This document shows positions 15,411-15,435 of a stretch of 15,435 bases of DNA, piece by piece. Every line of letters starts with the position of its first letter. Position 1 is the first letter of the stretch. Source of the DNA: CAYZIC01 sp964478335. Lineage in GTDB: Bacteria > Verrucomicrobiota > Kiritimatiellia > RFP12 > DVOR01. Position numbers and translations under genes: made by a program. The DNA lies in the NCBI GenBank assembly GCA_964478335.1, contig CAYZIC010000055.1:1-15435 (forward strand), given 5' to 3'. The notes under the pieces were generated by a model that was not told the DNA's origin, did not search any database, and saw only the letters and a program-made list of their open reading frames with translations.

Positions 15411-15426
15411 TTTTAATGGGTGAAAT
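15411..15426 (+). repeat. Right copy of a 16-bp repeat flanking the protease gene
   Basis: TTTTAATGGGTGAAAT, differing by one base from 9203-9218. It lies just upstream of the protease promoter. Confidence 0.5.
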
Positions 15427-15435
15427 AAGGTGTGA

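Overview
The window looks like a piece of chromosome from a strictly anaerobic, fermenting bacterium. It carries an electron-bifurcating-type [FeFe] hydrogenase operon, a bifunctional alcohol/aldehyde dehydrogenase (AdhE), and a very large secreted metalloprotease built from BACON and jelly-roll-like domains. BACON-rich giant secreted proteins in gut-type anaerobes suggest the Verrucomicrobiota side of the PVC group (Kiritimatiellia or Lentisphaeria-like) or Bacteroidota. This placement is inference: there is no rRNA or marker gene in the window. All six confident genes plus one small regulatory-type gene lie on the minus strand.

Layout, left to right. 1-418: no gene; a 12-bp tandem repeat runs in from the left edge, followed by a run of short palindromes phased at about 22 bp. 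419-450: terminator. 471-3179: adhE, with a good sigma70-type promoter at 3256-3284 and a palindrome between its -35 and -10. 3285-3786: no recognisable protein, but a possible plus-strand promoter, nested inverted repeats and a direct repeat able to form alternative hairpins, ending at the 3787-3817 terminator. 3834-8869: five-gene hydrogenase operon, transcribed hydC > histidine-kinase-type ATPase > hndB > hydB > hydA, with very short gaps and Shine-Dalgarno sequences that overlap or abut upstream stops. 8870-9060: operon leader with three small perfect inverted repeats, and a promoter sharing a 12-bp block with the adhE promoter. 9061-9465: no gene. 9466-9490: terminator. 9547-15297: the 1916-residue secreted protease, with its own promoter at 15360-15388.

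Function together. HydA, HydB and HydC match the subunits of the trimeric bifurcating/confurcating hydrogenase, which couples NAD(P)H and reduced ferredoxin oxidation to H2. AdhE converts acetyl-CoA to ethanol and also reoxidises NADH. Both are routes for disposing of fermentation electrons, and the shared promoter block suggests, without proof, a common control. The protease is an independent unit, probably exported to degrade or bind polymers outside the cytoplasm. The clearest unexplained material is in the intergenic regions, especially 3336-3817, which resembles a promoter-to-terminator unit for a non-coding RNA.
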